Part shown: positions 41,736 through 51,073 of the stretch, one piece after another | Position numbering within the stretch: position 1 is the stretch's first letter | Layout: each line of letters opens with the position of its first letter | From: Kluyvera ascorbata_C | GTDB taxonomy: Bacteria > Pseudomonadota > Gammaproteobacteria > Enterobacterales > Enterobacteriaceae | Reading direction: 5' to 3' | NCBI RefSeq assembly: GCF_044197065.1 | Contig: NZ_JBIQOI010000007.1 | Location: 1-64,000 of the forward strand | Length of the DNA stretch: 64,000 nucleotides | Notes under the pieces: generated by a model | The model's input: the letters and a program-made list of their open reading frames with translations, nothing else | The model's database searches: none | Told to the model about the DNA's origin: nothing | Position numbers and translations under genes: made by a program

Positions 41736-42835
41736 TATACCGCTCCTTTATGCATGAAACGGGCGCGGAAACGGCGCATCGGCACGGTATCCCAGACATT
41801 AAGCACCACGGCCAACGCGATATACGCCAGGTTGACCGTCCACATCCATATTGCCGGGTCGATTTTGCCCTTGCCCGCATTCGACTTCAGCGAGGTCTGC
41901 AGCAGGAAGAACACCAGATACAGCAGCATGGCTGGCAGCATAGAGAGTACGCGGCCCTGACGTGGGTTTACCACGCTGAGCGGCACGACCATCAACGCCA
42001 TGATAAAGACCGTCAATATCAACGTGATGCGCCAGTGCAGCTCCGCGCGGGCACGGTCGGTATCCGTGTTCCACAGCGTACTCATGCTCATCTGCTCGGT
42101 GTCGGTCGGGTCGGCGGCTACGGCCTGATGGCCCACGATCGCCTGGTAATTTTTGAAATCGGTAATGCGGAAGTCCCGCAGCATAGCGGTCCCTTCAAAG
42201 CGCGTGCCCTGATTTAAGGTCACCACCTGGGAGCCGTCTTTACGCTGAGAGAGCTGGCCAGTATCAGCCACCACGACGGAGGGGCGCGCAGAGCCTTTCG
42301 GGCGAAGCTGCGCCAGGAAGACGTCGTGGAAGTTTGCACCATTGACGCCTTCAATGAATAACACTGCGTTACCGTCGGTAGACTGCTGGAACTGACCCTG
42401 CGCCAGTGCCGCCATGCCGGGGTTCGCTTTAGCCTCAGCCAGAACTTCATCCTGATGGCGAGACGACCACGGCCCCGCCCACATCACGTTGACGGCCGCC
42501 ACAATACCGGTAAAGAGCGCGAGTACCATCGCCGCTTTCACCAGCACCGCTTTACTCAGGCCGCAGGCGTGCATTACCGTGATTTCACTTTCGGTATACA
42601 GTTTACCCAGTGTCATCAGGAGACCGAGGAACAGGCTCAGCGGCAGAATAAGCTGCGCCATTTCAGGCACGCCGAGCCCGAGCAATGAGAGCACGAGGTT
42701 TGTCGGGATATCACCATCGACCGCCGCGCCGAGGATCCTCACCAGTTTCTGACAGAAAAAGATCAAAAGCAGGATGAAGAGGATGGCAAGCTGGCTTTTT
42801 AGCGTCTCCCGCACCAGATATCGTATGATTATCAC
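41735..42835 (-). CDS. lptF: LPS export ABC transporter permease LptF
   Basis: A 366-residue protein, 366 being also the E. coli length. It starts MIIIRYLVRETLKSQLAIL and has the same six-helix plus periplasmic jellyroll architecture as LptG; the coupling segment reads YTESEITVMHACGLSK. It forms the heterodimeric transmembrane part of the LPS extractor with LptG. The pair is divergent from pepA, with a 267-bp intergenic region that holds the sigma-E/vegetative promoters in E. coli; no individual site is claimed here. Confidence 0.96.
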   Translation of the reverse strand: MIIIRYLVRETLKSQLAILFILLLIFFCQKLVRILGAAVDGDIPTNLVLSLLGLGVPEMAQLILPLSLFLGLLMTLGKLYTESEITVMHACGLSKAVLVKAAMVLALFTGIVAAVNVMWAGPWSSRHQDEVLAEAKANPGMAALAQGQFQQSTDGNAVLFIEGVNGANFHDVFLAQLRPKGSARPSVVVADTGQLSQRKDGSQVVTLNQGTRFEGTAMLRDFRITDFKNYQAIVGHQAVAADPTDTEQMSMSTLWNTDTDRARAELHWRITLILTVFIMALMVVPLSVVNPRQGRVLSMLPAMLLYLVFFLLQTSLKSNAGKGKIDPAIWMWTVNLAYIALAVVLNVWDTVPMRRFRARFMHKGAV

Positions 42836-43102
42836 TATAAATACGCCCGTAAAAACCCGTCTTATTGCAGGAAAATAGCTTGTTTCATGGCTTAAACGTC
42901 ATTTATTCTCTTGAGTCGTCGAAAACATCGCTAAGATTAAATGACTCAGCGGTTTCACGTTTCAGGACATCGTCTGACGTGCCAGGACCGTAATAACGTT
43001 AAGATTAACACGAAGTCACCGCAACAGCGGAAATGAGTTACGTAAGCTTGCAATTCTATCCGTAGCCACCGCCGTTGTCTTTAAGATTCAGGAGCGTAGT
43101 GC

Positions 43103-44614
43103 ATGGAGTTCAGTGTAAAAAGTGGTAGCCCGGAGAAGCAGCGGAGTGCCTGTATCGTCGTGGGCGTATTCGAACCACGCCGCCTTTCTCCCATCGCCGA
43201 ACAGCTCGATAAAATCAGCGACGGCTATATCAGTGCGCTGCTGCGTCGCGGCGAACTGGAAGGCAAACCGGGGCAGACCTTATTGCTGCACCACGTACCG
43301 AACGTGCTGTCAGAACGCATTCTGCTGATTGGCTGCGGCAAAGAGCGCGAGCTCGACGAACGCCAGTACAAGCAGGTTATTCAGAAAACCATCAACACCC
43401 TGAATGACACCGGTTCAATGGAAGCCGTCTGCTTCCTGACCGAACTGCACGTTAAAGGCCGCAATAACTACTGGAAAGTACGCCAGGCGGTTGAGACAGC
43501 AAAAGAGACGCTGTACAGCTTCGACCAGCTCAAAACCAACAAAAGCGAACCGCGTCGCCCGCTGCGTAAAATGGTCTTCAACGTGCCAACTCGCCGTGAG
43601 CTGACCAGCGGCGAACGTGCTATCCAGCACGGCCTGGCGATTGCTGCCGGTATCAAAGCAGCTAAAGATCTCGGCAACATGCCGCCAAACATCTGTAACG
43701 CGGCTTACCTGGCCTCTCAGGCGCGTCAGCTTGCGGACAGCTACAGCAAAAACGTCATTACCCGCGTCATCGGTGAACAGCAGATGAAAGAGCTGGGTAT
43801 GCACTCCTACCTAGCGGTCGGCAACGGTTCGCAGAACGAATCGCTGATGTCGGTCATCGAGTATAAAGGTGTGGCTTCCGAAGACGTTCGCCCCATCGTG
43901 CTGGTGGGTAAAGGCCTGACCTTCGACTCCGGCGGTATTTCCATCAAGCCTGCCGAAGGCATGGACGAGATGAAGTACGACATGTGCGGCGCAGCGGCGG
44001 TGTACGGCGTGATGCGGATGGTTGCGGAACTGCAATTGCCAATCAACGTGATCGGCGTGCTGGCGGGCTGTGAAAACATGCCTGGTGGACGCGCGTATCG
44101 TCCGGGCGATGTGCTGACCACCATGTCCGGACAGACCGTTGAAGTGCTGAACACCGATGCCGAAGGCCGTCTGGTGCTGTGCGACGTCCTGACCTACGTT
44201 GAGCGCTTCGAGCCGGAAGCGGTTATCGACGTGGCGACGCTGACCGGTGCCTGCGTGATTGCCCTGGGCCATCACATCACTGGCCTGATGTCGAACCACA
44301 ACCCGCTGGCGCACGAGCTGATTGGCGCGTCCGAGCAGGCTGGCGACCGCGCGTGGCGTCTGCCGCTGGGCGATGAGTATCAGGAACAACTGGAGTCTAA
44401 CTTCGCGGATATGGCGAACATCGGCGGCCGTCCTGGCGGTGCTATCACCGCGGGCTGCTTCCTGGCGCGCTTTACCCGTAAGTACAACTGGGCGCACCTG
44501 GACATCGCCGGCACCGCATGGCGTTCCGGCAAAGCCAAAGGCGCAACCGGTCGTCCGGTGGCGCTGCTGTCGCAGTTCCTGCTGAACCGCGCTGGCTTTA
44601 ACGGCGAAGAGTAA
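43103..44614 (+). CDS. pepA: Multifunctional leucyl aminopeptidase PepA
   Basis: A 503-residue M17 aminopeptidase, the E. coli length. The di-metal site is visible in VGKGLTFDSGGISIKPAEGM and in the hallmark NTDAEGRLVL; KYDMCGAAAV also belongs to the active site. It removes N-terminal residues from peptides and, in E. coli, also binds DNA to control carAB and to assist Xer recombination at cer sites. GGAG is placed 8 bases before the ATG. Followed by a BIME and a terminator before holC. Confidence 0.97.
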   Translation: MEFSVKSGSPEKQRSACIVVGVFEPRRLSPIAEQLDKISDGYISALLRRGELEGKPGQTLLLHHVPNVLSERILLIGCGKERELDERQYKQVIQKTINTLNDTGSMEAVCFLTELHVKGRNNYWKVRQAVETAKETLYSFDQLKTNKSEPRRPLRKMVFNVPTRRELTSGERAIQHGLAIAAGIKAAKDLGNMPPNICNAAYLASQARQLADSYSKNVITRVIGEQQMKELGMHSYLAVGNGSQNESLMSVIEYKGVASEDVRPIVLVGKGLTFDSGGISIKPAEGMDEMKYDMCGAAAVYGVMRMVAELQLPINVIGVLAGCENMPGGRAYRPGDVLTTMSGQTVEVLNTDAEGRLVLCDVLTYVERFEPEAVIDVATLTGACVIALGHHITGLMSNHNPLAHELIGASEQAGDRAWRLPLGDEYQEQLESNFADMANIGGRPGGAITAGCFLARFTRKYNWAHLDIAGTAWRSGKAKGATGRPVALLSQFLLNRAGFNGEE

Positions 44615-44623
44615 AGCTGAAAT

Positions 44624-44704
44624 GCCGGATGGCGCTGCGTTTATCCGACCTACAAGACGGTGTGCTGTAGGCCTGATAAGACGCGCCAGCGTCGCCATCA
44701 GGCA
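44624..44704. repeat. REP/BIME element between pepA and holC
   Basis: Two inverted REP units: GCCGGATGGCG...ATCCGACCTAC and GTAGGCCTGATAAG...CGCCATCAGGC, separated by a short linker. Confidence 0.8.
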
Positions 44705-44706
44705 AT

Positions 44707-44730
44707 AAGGCCGGGTCACCCGGCCTTGTA
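44707..44730 (+). terminator. Terminator after pepA
   Basis: AAGGCCGGG (44707-44715) and CCCGGCCTT (44719-44727) with a TCA loop, then GTATTTAAAT. Confidence 0.7.
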
Positions 44731-44758
44731 TTTAAATCCATCACAAGAAGCCCCATAT

Positions 44759-45202
44759 ATGAAGAATGCGACGTTCTATCTTCTGGACAATGACACCACC
44801 GTCGACGACCTCAGCGCCGTCGAGCAACTGGTGTGTGAAATTGCCGCAGAACGTTGGCGCGCTGGCAAGCGCGTGCTGATCGCCTGCGAAGACGAGCAGC
44901 AGGCCATTCGCCTGGATGAAGCCCTGTGGAGCCGTCCTCCGGACAGTTTTGTGCCGCATAATCTGGCGGGCGAAGGCCCAAGAGGCGGTGCGCCGGTGGA
45001 GATAGCCTGGCCTGCCAAACGCAACAGCAGCCCACGGGATATACTGATAAGTCTGCGGGTAAACTTTGCAGATTTTGCCACCGCTTTCACAGAAGTGGTA
45101 GACTTCGTCCCTTACGAAGAAACTCTGAAACAACTCGCACGCGATCGCTACAAAGCCTACCGCGTGGCTGGTTTTAACCTGAATACGGCAACCTGGAAAT
45201 AA
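44759..45202 (+). CDS. holC: DNA polymerase III chi subunit HolC
   Basis: A 147-residue protein, identical in length to E. coli HolC. It starts MKNATFYLLDNDTTVDDLSA and contains the ERWRAGKRVLIACEDEQQA and RPPDSFVPHNLAGEGP blocks of the family. Chi links the clamp loader, through psi, to single-strand binding protein and also binds the YoaA helicase. The ATG at 44759 is chosen by homology; the longer frame upstream runs through the BIME and terminator. It overlaps valS by one base (TAATG). Confidence 0.96.
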   Translation: MKNATFYLLDNDTTVDDLSAVEQLVCEIAAERWRAGKRVLIACEDEQQAIRLDEALWSRPPDSFVPHNLAGEGPRGGAPVEIAWPAKRNSSPRDILISLRVNFADFATAFTEVVDFVPYEETLKQLARDRYKAYRVAGFNLNTATWK

Positions 45203-48057
45203 TGGAAAAGACATATAACCCGCAAGATATCGAACAGCCGCTTTACGAGCACTGGGAACAGCAGGGCTATTTCAAGCCTAACGGCGACGAAAGCAAAGAG
45301 TCCTTCTGCATCATGATCCCGCCGCCGAACGTCACCGGCAGTTTGCATATGGGTCATGCTTTCCAGCAAACCATCATGGACACCATGATTCGCTACCAGC
45401 GCATGCAGGGCAAAAATACCCTGTGGCAGGCGGGTACCGACCACGCGGGTATCGCAACCCAGATGGTGGTTGAGCGTAAGATTGCCGCTGAAGAAGGTAA
45501 AACTCGTCACGACTACGGTCGCGATGCCTTCATCGACAAAATCTGGCAGTGGAAAGCGGAATCCGGCGGCACCATTACCCGTCAGATGCGCCGTCTCGGC
45601 AACTCGGTTGACTGGGAGCGCGAGCGCTTCACCATGGACGAAGGCCTTTCCAATGCCGTGAAAGAAGTCTTTGTTCGCCTGTACAAAGAAGACCTGATTT
45701 ATCGTGGCAAACGCCTGGTAAACTGGGACCCGAAACTGCGCACCGCCATCTCTGACCTGGAAGTGGAAAACCGCGAGTCTAAAGGCTCAATGTGGCACAT
45801 CCGCTATCCGCTGGCCGACGGCGCGAAAACCGCAGACGGTAAAGATTACCTGGTCGTCGCGACCACCCGTCCGGAAACCATTCTGGGCGATACCGGCGTG
45901 GCCGTGAACCCGGAAGATCCGCGTTATAAAGATCTGATCGGCAAGTTCGTTATTCTGCCGCTGGTTGACCGCCGTATTCCGATCGTGGGCGATGAACATG
46001 CCGATATGGAAAAAGGCACCGGCTGCGTGAAGATCACCCCTGCGCACGACTTTAACGACTATGAAGTCGGCCGTCGTCACGCGCTGCCAATGATCAACAT
46101 TCTGACCTTTGATGGCGACATCCGCGAAACCGCGGAAGTTTATGACACCAAGGGCGAAGAGTCTGACGTTTACTCCAACGCTATCCCGGCTGAATTCCAG
46201 AAGCTGGAACGCTTTGCCGCGCGTAAAGCGATCGTGGCTGCCATCGATGCGATGGGCCTGCTGGAAGAGATCAAACCTCACGATCTGACCGTTCCTTACG
46301 GCGACCGTGGCGGCGTGGTTATCGAGCCAATGCTGACCGACCAGTGGTACGTCCGTGCCGACGTGCTGGCGAAACCGGCGGTTGAAGCGGTTGAGAACGG
46401 CGACATTCAGTTCGTACCGAAACAGTACGAAAACATGTACTTCTCCTGGATGCGCGATATTCAGGACTGGTGTATCTCCCGTCAGCTGTGGTGGGGTCAC
46501 CGTATCCCGGCATGGTATGACAACGACGGCAACGTCTACGTTGGCCGCACCGAAGACGAAGTGCGTCAGGAAAACAACCTCGGCGCCGACGTTCAGCTTC
46601 GTCAGGACGAAGACGTTCTGGATACCTGGTTCTCCTCCGCGCTGTGGACCTTCTCTACCCTTGGCTGGCCGGAAAACACCGACGCGCTGCGTCAGTTCCA
46701 CCCAACCAGCGTGATGGTTTCCGGCTTCGACATCATCTTCTTCTGGATTGCCCGCATGATCATGATGACCATGCACTTCATCAAAGATGGAAACGGCAAG
46801 CCACAGGTTCCGTTCAAGACCGTCTACATGACCGGTCTGATTCGTGACGACGAAGGCCAGAAGATGTCCAAGTCCAAAGGTAACGTTATCGACCCGCTGG
46901 ATATGGTCGACGGTATCTCGCTGGCAGACCTGCTGGAAAAACGTACCGGCAACATGATGCAGCCGCAGTTGGCTGAGAAAATTGCTAAACGTACCGAGAA
47001 ACAGTTCCCGGACGGCATCGAGCCGCACGGCACCGACGCCCTGCGCTTCACCCTGGCAGCGCTGGCCTCTACCGGCCGCGACATCAACTGGGATATGAAG
47101 CGTCTGGAAGGTTACCGTAACTTCTGTAACAAGCTGTGGAACGCCAGTCGCTTCGTGCTGATGAACACCGAAGATCAGGATTGCGGCTTCAATGGCGGCG
47201 AAATGACCCTGTCTCTGGCGGATCGCTGGATCCTGGCTGAATTCAACCAGACCGTGAAAGCGTACCGTGAAGCGCTGGATAACTTCCGCTTCGACATCGC
47301 TGCGGGCATCCTGTACGAGTTCACCTGGAACCAGTTCTGTGACTGGTATCTGGAGCTGACTAAGCCAGTAATGACCGGTGGTTCCGAGTCTGAACTGCGC
47401 GGCACCCGCAATACGCTGGTCACCGTGCTGGAAGGTCTGCTGCGCCTGGCGCACCCGATCATTCCATTCATCACCGAGACCATCTGGCAGCGCGTGAAAG
47501 TCATTTGCGGCAACACCGCAGATACCATCATGCTGCAACCGTTCCCGGAATATAACGCTGCACAGGTTGATGAAGCCGCGCTGGCCGATACCGAGTGGCT
47601 GAAGCAGGCGATCGTTGCCGTACGTAACATCCGTGCGGAAATGAACATCGCTCCAGGCAAGCCGCTGGAGCTGCTGCTGCGTGGTTGCAGCGCTGACGCG
47701 ATGCGTCGCGTGAACGACAACCGTAGCTTCCTGCTGAACCTGGCACGTCTGGAAAGCATCACCGTACTGCCAGCCGATGACAAAGGTCCGGTTTCCGTGA
47801 CCAAAATCATCGACGGCGCCGAGCTGCTGATCCCGATGGCTGGCCTCATCAACAAAGAAGATGAGCTGGCGCGCCTGGCAAAAGAAGTGGCGAAAATCGA
47901 AGGTGAGATTGCCCGTATCGAAGGCAAGCTCTCCAACGAAGGTTTCGTTGCTCGCGCACCGGAAGCGGTCATTGCGAAAGAGCGTGAGAAGCTGGACGGT
48001 TACGCCGAAGCGAAAGCGAAGCTGATTGAGCAGCAGGCGGTCATCGCCGCGCTGTAA
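45202..48057 (+). CDS. valS: Valyl-tRNA synthetase
   Basis: A 951-residue class I synthetase, the E. coli length. The HIGH-type motif is in PPPNVTGSLHMGHAF, the KMSKS motif in GQKMSKSKGNVIDPLD, the editing domain lies between them (ATTRPETILGDT and GTGCVKITPAHDFNDYEVG), and a C-terminal coiled coil ends the protein. It charges tRNA-Val and hydrolyses mischarged Thr-tRNA. Its start overlaps the holC stop. A strong terminator follows 10 bp after the stop codon. Confidence 0.98.
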   Translation: MEKTYNPQDIEQPLYEHWEQQGYFKPNGDESKESFCIMIPPPNVTGSLHMGHAFQQTIMDTMIRYQRMQGKNTLWQAGTDHAGIATQMVVERKIAAEEGKTRHDYGRDAFIDKIWQWKAESGGTITRQMRRLGNSVDWERERFTMDEGLSNAVKEVFVRLYKEDLIYRGKRLVNWDPKLRTAISDLEVENRESKGSMWHIRYPLADGAKTADGKDYLVVATTRPETILGDTGVAVNPEDPRYKDLIGKFVILPLVDRRIPIVGDEHADMEKGTGCVKITPAHDFNDYEVGRRHALPMINILTFDGDIRETAEVYDTKGEESDVYSNAIPAEFQKLERFAARKAIVAAIDAMGLLEEIKPHDLTVPYGDRGGVVIEPMLTDQWYVRADVLAKPAVEAVENGDIQFVPKQYENMYFSWMRDIQDWCISRQLWWGHRIPAWYDNDGNVYVGRTEDEVRQENNLGADVQLRQDEDVLDTWFSSALWTFSTLGWPENTDALRQFHPTSVMVSGFDIIFFWIARMIMMTMHFIKDGNGKPQVPFKTVYMTGLIRDDEGQKMSKSKGNVIDPLDMVDGISLADLLEKRTGNMMQPQLAEKIAKRTEKQFPDGIEPHGTDALRFTLAALASTGRDINWDMKRLEGYRNFCNKLWNASRFVLMNTEDQDCGFNGGEMTLSLADRWILAEFNQTVKAYREALDNFRFDIAAGILYEFTWNQFCDWYLELTKPVMTGGSESELRGTRNTLVTVLEGLLRLAHPIIPFITETIWQRVKVICGNTADTIMLQPFPEYNAAQVDEAALADTEWLKQAIVAVRNIRAEMNIAPGKPLELLLRGCSADAMRRVNDNRSFLLNLARLESITVLPADDKGPVSVTKIIDGAELLIPMAGLINKEDELARLAKEVAKIEGEIARIEGKLSNEGFVARAPEAVIAKEREKLDGYAEAKAKLIEQQAVIAAL

Positions 48058-48067
48058 TGTTATGGAA

Positions 48068-48096
48068 ACGCCGGAGATCTTCTCCGGCGTTTTATT
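48068..48096 (+). terminator. Rho-independent terminator of valS
   Basis: Perfect 10-bp stem ACGCCGGAGA (48068-48077) and its complement (48081-48090), loop TCT, followed by TTTATTTT. It overlaps the end of the convergent DUF943 gene region. Confidence 0.9.
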
Positions 48097-48621
48097 TTAT
48101 GCGCCTTTTATTCTCACAAGTTTCCCATCCGGCATTGTCATCCAGTAATACTCACTGTCACCGAAAGAAAATTGCTCATAAAAACCCTCATCAAAATCAA
48201 CCTGCAGAAGCATATTTTTTTCGATACAATTTTTTTTCGTATCTTTTTTTGGGGAGAAACAGAACAAGTCACCATCACCTGACTTATCAATATCGATAAA
48301 CCCGCTACCAATACCCATAAAAGCAATACTGTATGAGGTACTCATTGGTATACGATATTTTTTCTTGAGCTCAACTTTGTGGTCTAAATACCAGTGAATC
48401 CTCCCCCATTCAGTTAATGCCAGGTGGTCAACCGCAATAGCGTACCATTCCTTACCAATAAATCCTCGAATACTACTGGCATAAAGACCATGTACATACT
48501 TAGGATCATATTCAAATTGAATCTCTGCCCGAAGGATAGTCACCGGTCTTTGAGTCCAGAGCAGATAACCGCAAACCAATGTTATCAAGCTAGTGATAAC
48601 CACTTTATGTTTCGCTCTCAT
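48097..48621 (-). CDS. DUF943 family protein, candidate immunity protein
   Basis: A 174-residue protein of the DUF943 type. One N-terminal helix (VVITSLITLVCGYLLW) anchors it, and the rest should be periplasmic. Family marks are RPVTIL after the helix, TEWGRIHWYLDHKVELKKKYRIP, FCFSPKKDTKKNCIEKN and a final YYWMTMPDGKLVRI. DUF943 genes are common in Enterobacter, Pantoea and Serratia, often next to secreted-toxin genes and often in tandem copies, but have no proven function. Its start overlaps the DUF3289 gene by 4 bp (ATGA). It lies in an AT-rich insertion between valS and yjgM. Confidence 0.8.
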   Translation of the reverse strand: MRAKHKVVITSLITLVCGYLLWTQRPVTILRAEIQFEYDPKYVHGLYASSIRGFIGKEWYAIAVDHLALTEWGRIHWYLDHKVELKKKYRIPMSTSYSIAFMGIGSGFIDIDKSGDGDLFCFSPKKDTKKNCIEKNMLLQVDFDEGFYEQFSFGDSEYYWMTMPDGKLVRIKGA

Positions 48622-49472
48622 ACTCTCCCCTTAATGAGGGCATGAGTACTCAAATTTGTCATGAACGGTTTGTAAGCATAATCGCGATGACGTTGTAGAA
48701 AAAACCAGATACGAAAAAAACGAAATGTTTCATAGAGAGTATTAGTAATATCTTCTTTACCAAGACCAAAATGATCCTGTCCTTTAAAAAAAAGCAACCC
48801 TTCCCATGACTTCGCATAACGCTGTAATCGAACAAGACTAATTTGTTGCGCATAAATATCATGTACGCTTATCCCTAATCCATTAAATCTATCGATAAAG
48901 CGGTTGAATTTTGGCAATCTTAAATCCCTTTTAATCACTGAATTTAGCTCCATAAAAAATCCGTAGTCGAGGATCACCTGTCGTTTAGAATAAAAATGTT
49001 TATTCATTGCCTCCTGAATTTTGACCAACACATCATTCGTCCCAACACCACTAATGACCTCTGCATATGCGCGATTCAGAAGTTCGTCAGTCCATGCCCG
49101 CACGTTGCCATAATGAAAATGATCAATCAACTTACCAATAAGAGGCGCATACCGCCCGCTGGCGAATTGCGTAGATAGCTCCTTCATCTCATCAAACATA
49201 ATATCTGCACATTGCTGACGATTAATCGGTCTCCCTTGCCGTTGCTGATGAGCGAAGTCCATGGTGTATGCGTTAAATGAAGACATCTTTTCAAATTGCA
49301 AGCACTTGAATGGGTCAACCCGTGCCGAGATATCCATCAATCCCAATTGCTGAAAGTCCCAATCATCCATATCACCATATTGCATATCATCAATATAATA
49401 ATTTTCGAAGCGATGGAATGTAGAGAAAATCTCACAGGGCAAACTCATTGATAAATAAATATCATTATTCAT
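48618..49472 (-). CDS. DUF3289 family protein, candidate secreted toxin
   Basis: A 284-residue protein. The FHRFENYYIDDMQYGDM start region, ADIMFDEMKELSTQFASGRY, the LIDHFHYGNVRAWTDELLNRAY core and VLVKIQEAMNKHF are those of the DUF3289 family. Members are found as C-terminal domains or stand-alone proteins at type VI and polymorphic-toxin loci; the histidine/aspartate-rich DHFHYGN region could be catalytic. It has no signal peptide, PAAR or other delivery domain, so secretion would need a partner. It overlaps the DUF943 gene, which would then be the immunity gene. AT-rich compared with valS and yjgM. Confidence 0.72.
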   Translation of the reverse strand: MNNDIYLSMSLPCEIFSTFHRFENYYIDDMQYGDMDDWDFQQLGLMDISARVDPFKCLQFEKMSSFNAYTMDFAHQQRQGRPINRQQCADIMFDEMKELSTQFASGRYAPLIGKLIDHFHYGNVRAWTDELLNRAYAEVISGVGTNDVLVKIQEAMNKHFYSKRQVILDYGFFMELNSVIKRDLRLPKFNRFIDRFNGLGISVHDIYAQQISLVRLQRYAKSWEGLLFFKGQDHFGLGKEDITNTLYETFRFFRIWFFLQRHRDYAYKPFMTNLSTHALIKGRV

Positions 49473-49678
49473 AACACATCACCCTAATAAATAACACTTC
49501 ACGTTTATGTTGCATAAATAAATTAAGGTAATTTCAAATGATGAAAATTGATCAAAATAACGAAAATAACAGCTTAATGATGAAAAATCCCCCCACAGAT
49601 AATATCTACCTTGCATGTTCGAAAAGAGGATGGTATCAAATATAACTATGATGATTTATCGTTTGATTGAGTAATAAA

Positions 49679-50179
49679 ATGAGTTCTACGCAATTCTCCC
49701 CTACGCTACGCCGAATCTCTGCTAGCGACAACGCCGCCATCGCCAACGTTATCCGCCAGGTTTCCGCCGAATACGGCCTGACCGCCGATAAAGGCTACAC
49801 GGTGGCCGACCCCAATCTGGACGAACTTTTCCAGGTTTACAGTCAGCCGGGCGCGGCCTACTGGGTCGTTGAGCAGAATGGTCAGGTGGTCGGTGGCGGC
49901 GGTGTCGCGCCGTTAGGCTGTAGCGAGCCGGATATTTGCGAACTGCAAAAGATGTATTTCCTGCCGAGCGTACGCGGTCAGGGGCTGGCGAAAAAGCTGG
50001 CGCTGATGGCGCTTGAGCACGCCCGCGAGCAGGGGTTTAAACAGTGTTATCTGGAAACGACGGCGTTTCTGACCGAGGCCATCAAGCTTTACGAACGTCT
50101 GGGATTTGCGCATATCACTGAAGCGCTGGGCTGCACCGGACATGTCGATTGTGAAGTGCGGATGTTAAAGCCCCTCTGA
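49679..50179 (+). CDS. yjgM: GNAT-family acetyltransferase YjgM
   Basis: A 166-residue GNAT enzyme closely following E. coli YjgM: IANVIRQVSAEYGLTADKGYTV, then the acetyl-CoA loop RGQGLAKKLALMAL and the C-terminal ETTAFLTEAIKLYERLGF and CTGHVDCEVRML. Reported E. coli data link YjgM to O-acetylserine/O-acetyltransferase-type activity, but the substrate here is unknown. ATG 49679 gives the family length; an in-frame TTG at 49667 cannot be excluded because neither has a strong ribosome site. A weak hairpin (50169-50196) overlaps its end. Confidence 0.9.
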   Translation: MSSTQFSPTLRRISASDNAAIANVIRQVSAEYGLTADKGYTVADPNLDELFQVYSQPGAAYWVVEQNGQVVGGGGVAPLGCSEPDICELQKMYFLPSVRGQGLAKKLALMALEHAREQGFKQCYLETTAFLTEAIKLYERLGFAHITEALGCTGHVDCEVRMLKPL

Positions 50180-50205
50180 GAAGGATCAGAAGGGCTCCGT
50201 TTATC

Positions 50206-51036
50206 TTATTGCATCTCGGCAGAGAGTGCGAAGCGAATCACGCCGGCGGCGCGCGCGGTCGGCAGTTTGAGAACCTGAGTCCAGAGATCCTGAACCATTT
50301 CACAGGCCACTTTCTCTTTACCCATGCCTTTGCTCGGGTCAGCCATAATCTGAATATCCGGCCCGTAGCGCTGTACCAGTCCAGGGCTGATAGCTTGCAA
50401 ATCTTCCAGCGCTAACTTTTTCTCTTCCGCCGTGACCGTATGTTTATCTGGGCCATAGGCGGCATGCATCATCGCCATATCGCTCGCCATACGCCGCTCC
50501 ATAATTTCGCGCGGAATGAGACGAACCGGGTTAATTCCCCCTTTTACCGCAGGGAAAAGAAAACGAAAACATTCGTCGTCGCCCACGTTCTTCACCGCAG
50601 CAATCTGCTCGAGGTTAATCTTCATGTACTCGATAACATTGGTATCAGGCGCCTGCTGCAAACGCGCCATCTGAAGTTGAAGAATCTGCGGCTGGATGGC
50701 ATCAATGATCTGCTGCTCGCTTTTCCCCGACTCTTTCATCTGCGCAGCCTGATTACGAATACGCTCCCAAAGCTCGGGTTCCTGCGCTTTAAGCACCTGA
50801 TAAACCGGCATCGCCAGCATCGCATTTTCAAACTTCTGTGCTTCGCTCAGACCATAGTCCGGATTTTCTCGCGGGATCAGATAGTGCACATCGAACAGAT
50901 TCCAGCCGACGATTGCAACGACAAAAATCACCCCGCCCGCGACCTTGCCAATCCAGCCTTTTTTGCGAAAGACACCAACGATGATGGCGATAACCGCCCC
51001 GATATACCCTGCCAGTAATACGTGTGCCCAGTTCAT
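50206..51036 (-). CDS. Membrane-anchored hypothetical protein
   Basis: A 276-residue protein with two N-terminal transmembrane helices (VLLAGYIGAVIAIIVGVF and VAGGVIFVVAIVGWNLF) and a ~220-residue mainly helical soluble part that is probably periplasmic. It contains three cysteines or fewer and no recognised catalytic motif; GLSEAQKFENAMLAMPVYQVLKAQ-type helices suggest a coiled-coil or binding role. It lies 37 bp downstream of miaE on the same strand and is thus probably cotranscribed. It is not present in E. coli K-12 at this place. No family name is recognised. Confidence 0.75.
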   Translation of the reverse strand: MNWAHVLLAGYIGAVIAIIVGVFRKKGWIGKVAGGVIFVVAIVGWNLFDVHYLIPRENPDYGLSEAQKFENAMLAMPVYQVLKAQEPELWERIRNQAAQMKESGKSEQQIIDAIQPQILQLQMARLQQAPDTNVIEYMKINLEQIAAVKNVGDDECFRFLFPAVKGGINPVRLIPREIMERRMASDMAMMHAAYGPDKHTVTAEEKKLALEDLQAISPGLVQRYGPDIQIMADPSKGMGKEKVACEMVQDLWTQVLKLPTARAAGVIRFALSAEMQ

Positions 51037-51073
51037 TGATTATCCTTAGCCAAATCGATAAATATGCCGGGAA

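Noticed and set aside
45787..47538. 583-codon open frame antisense to valS
   Set aside because: Codon-bias shadow of a highly expressed gene; composition (many His, Val, Gln) is typical of reversed coding sequence.
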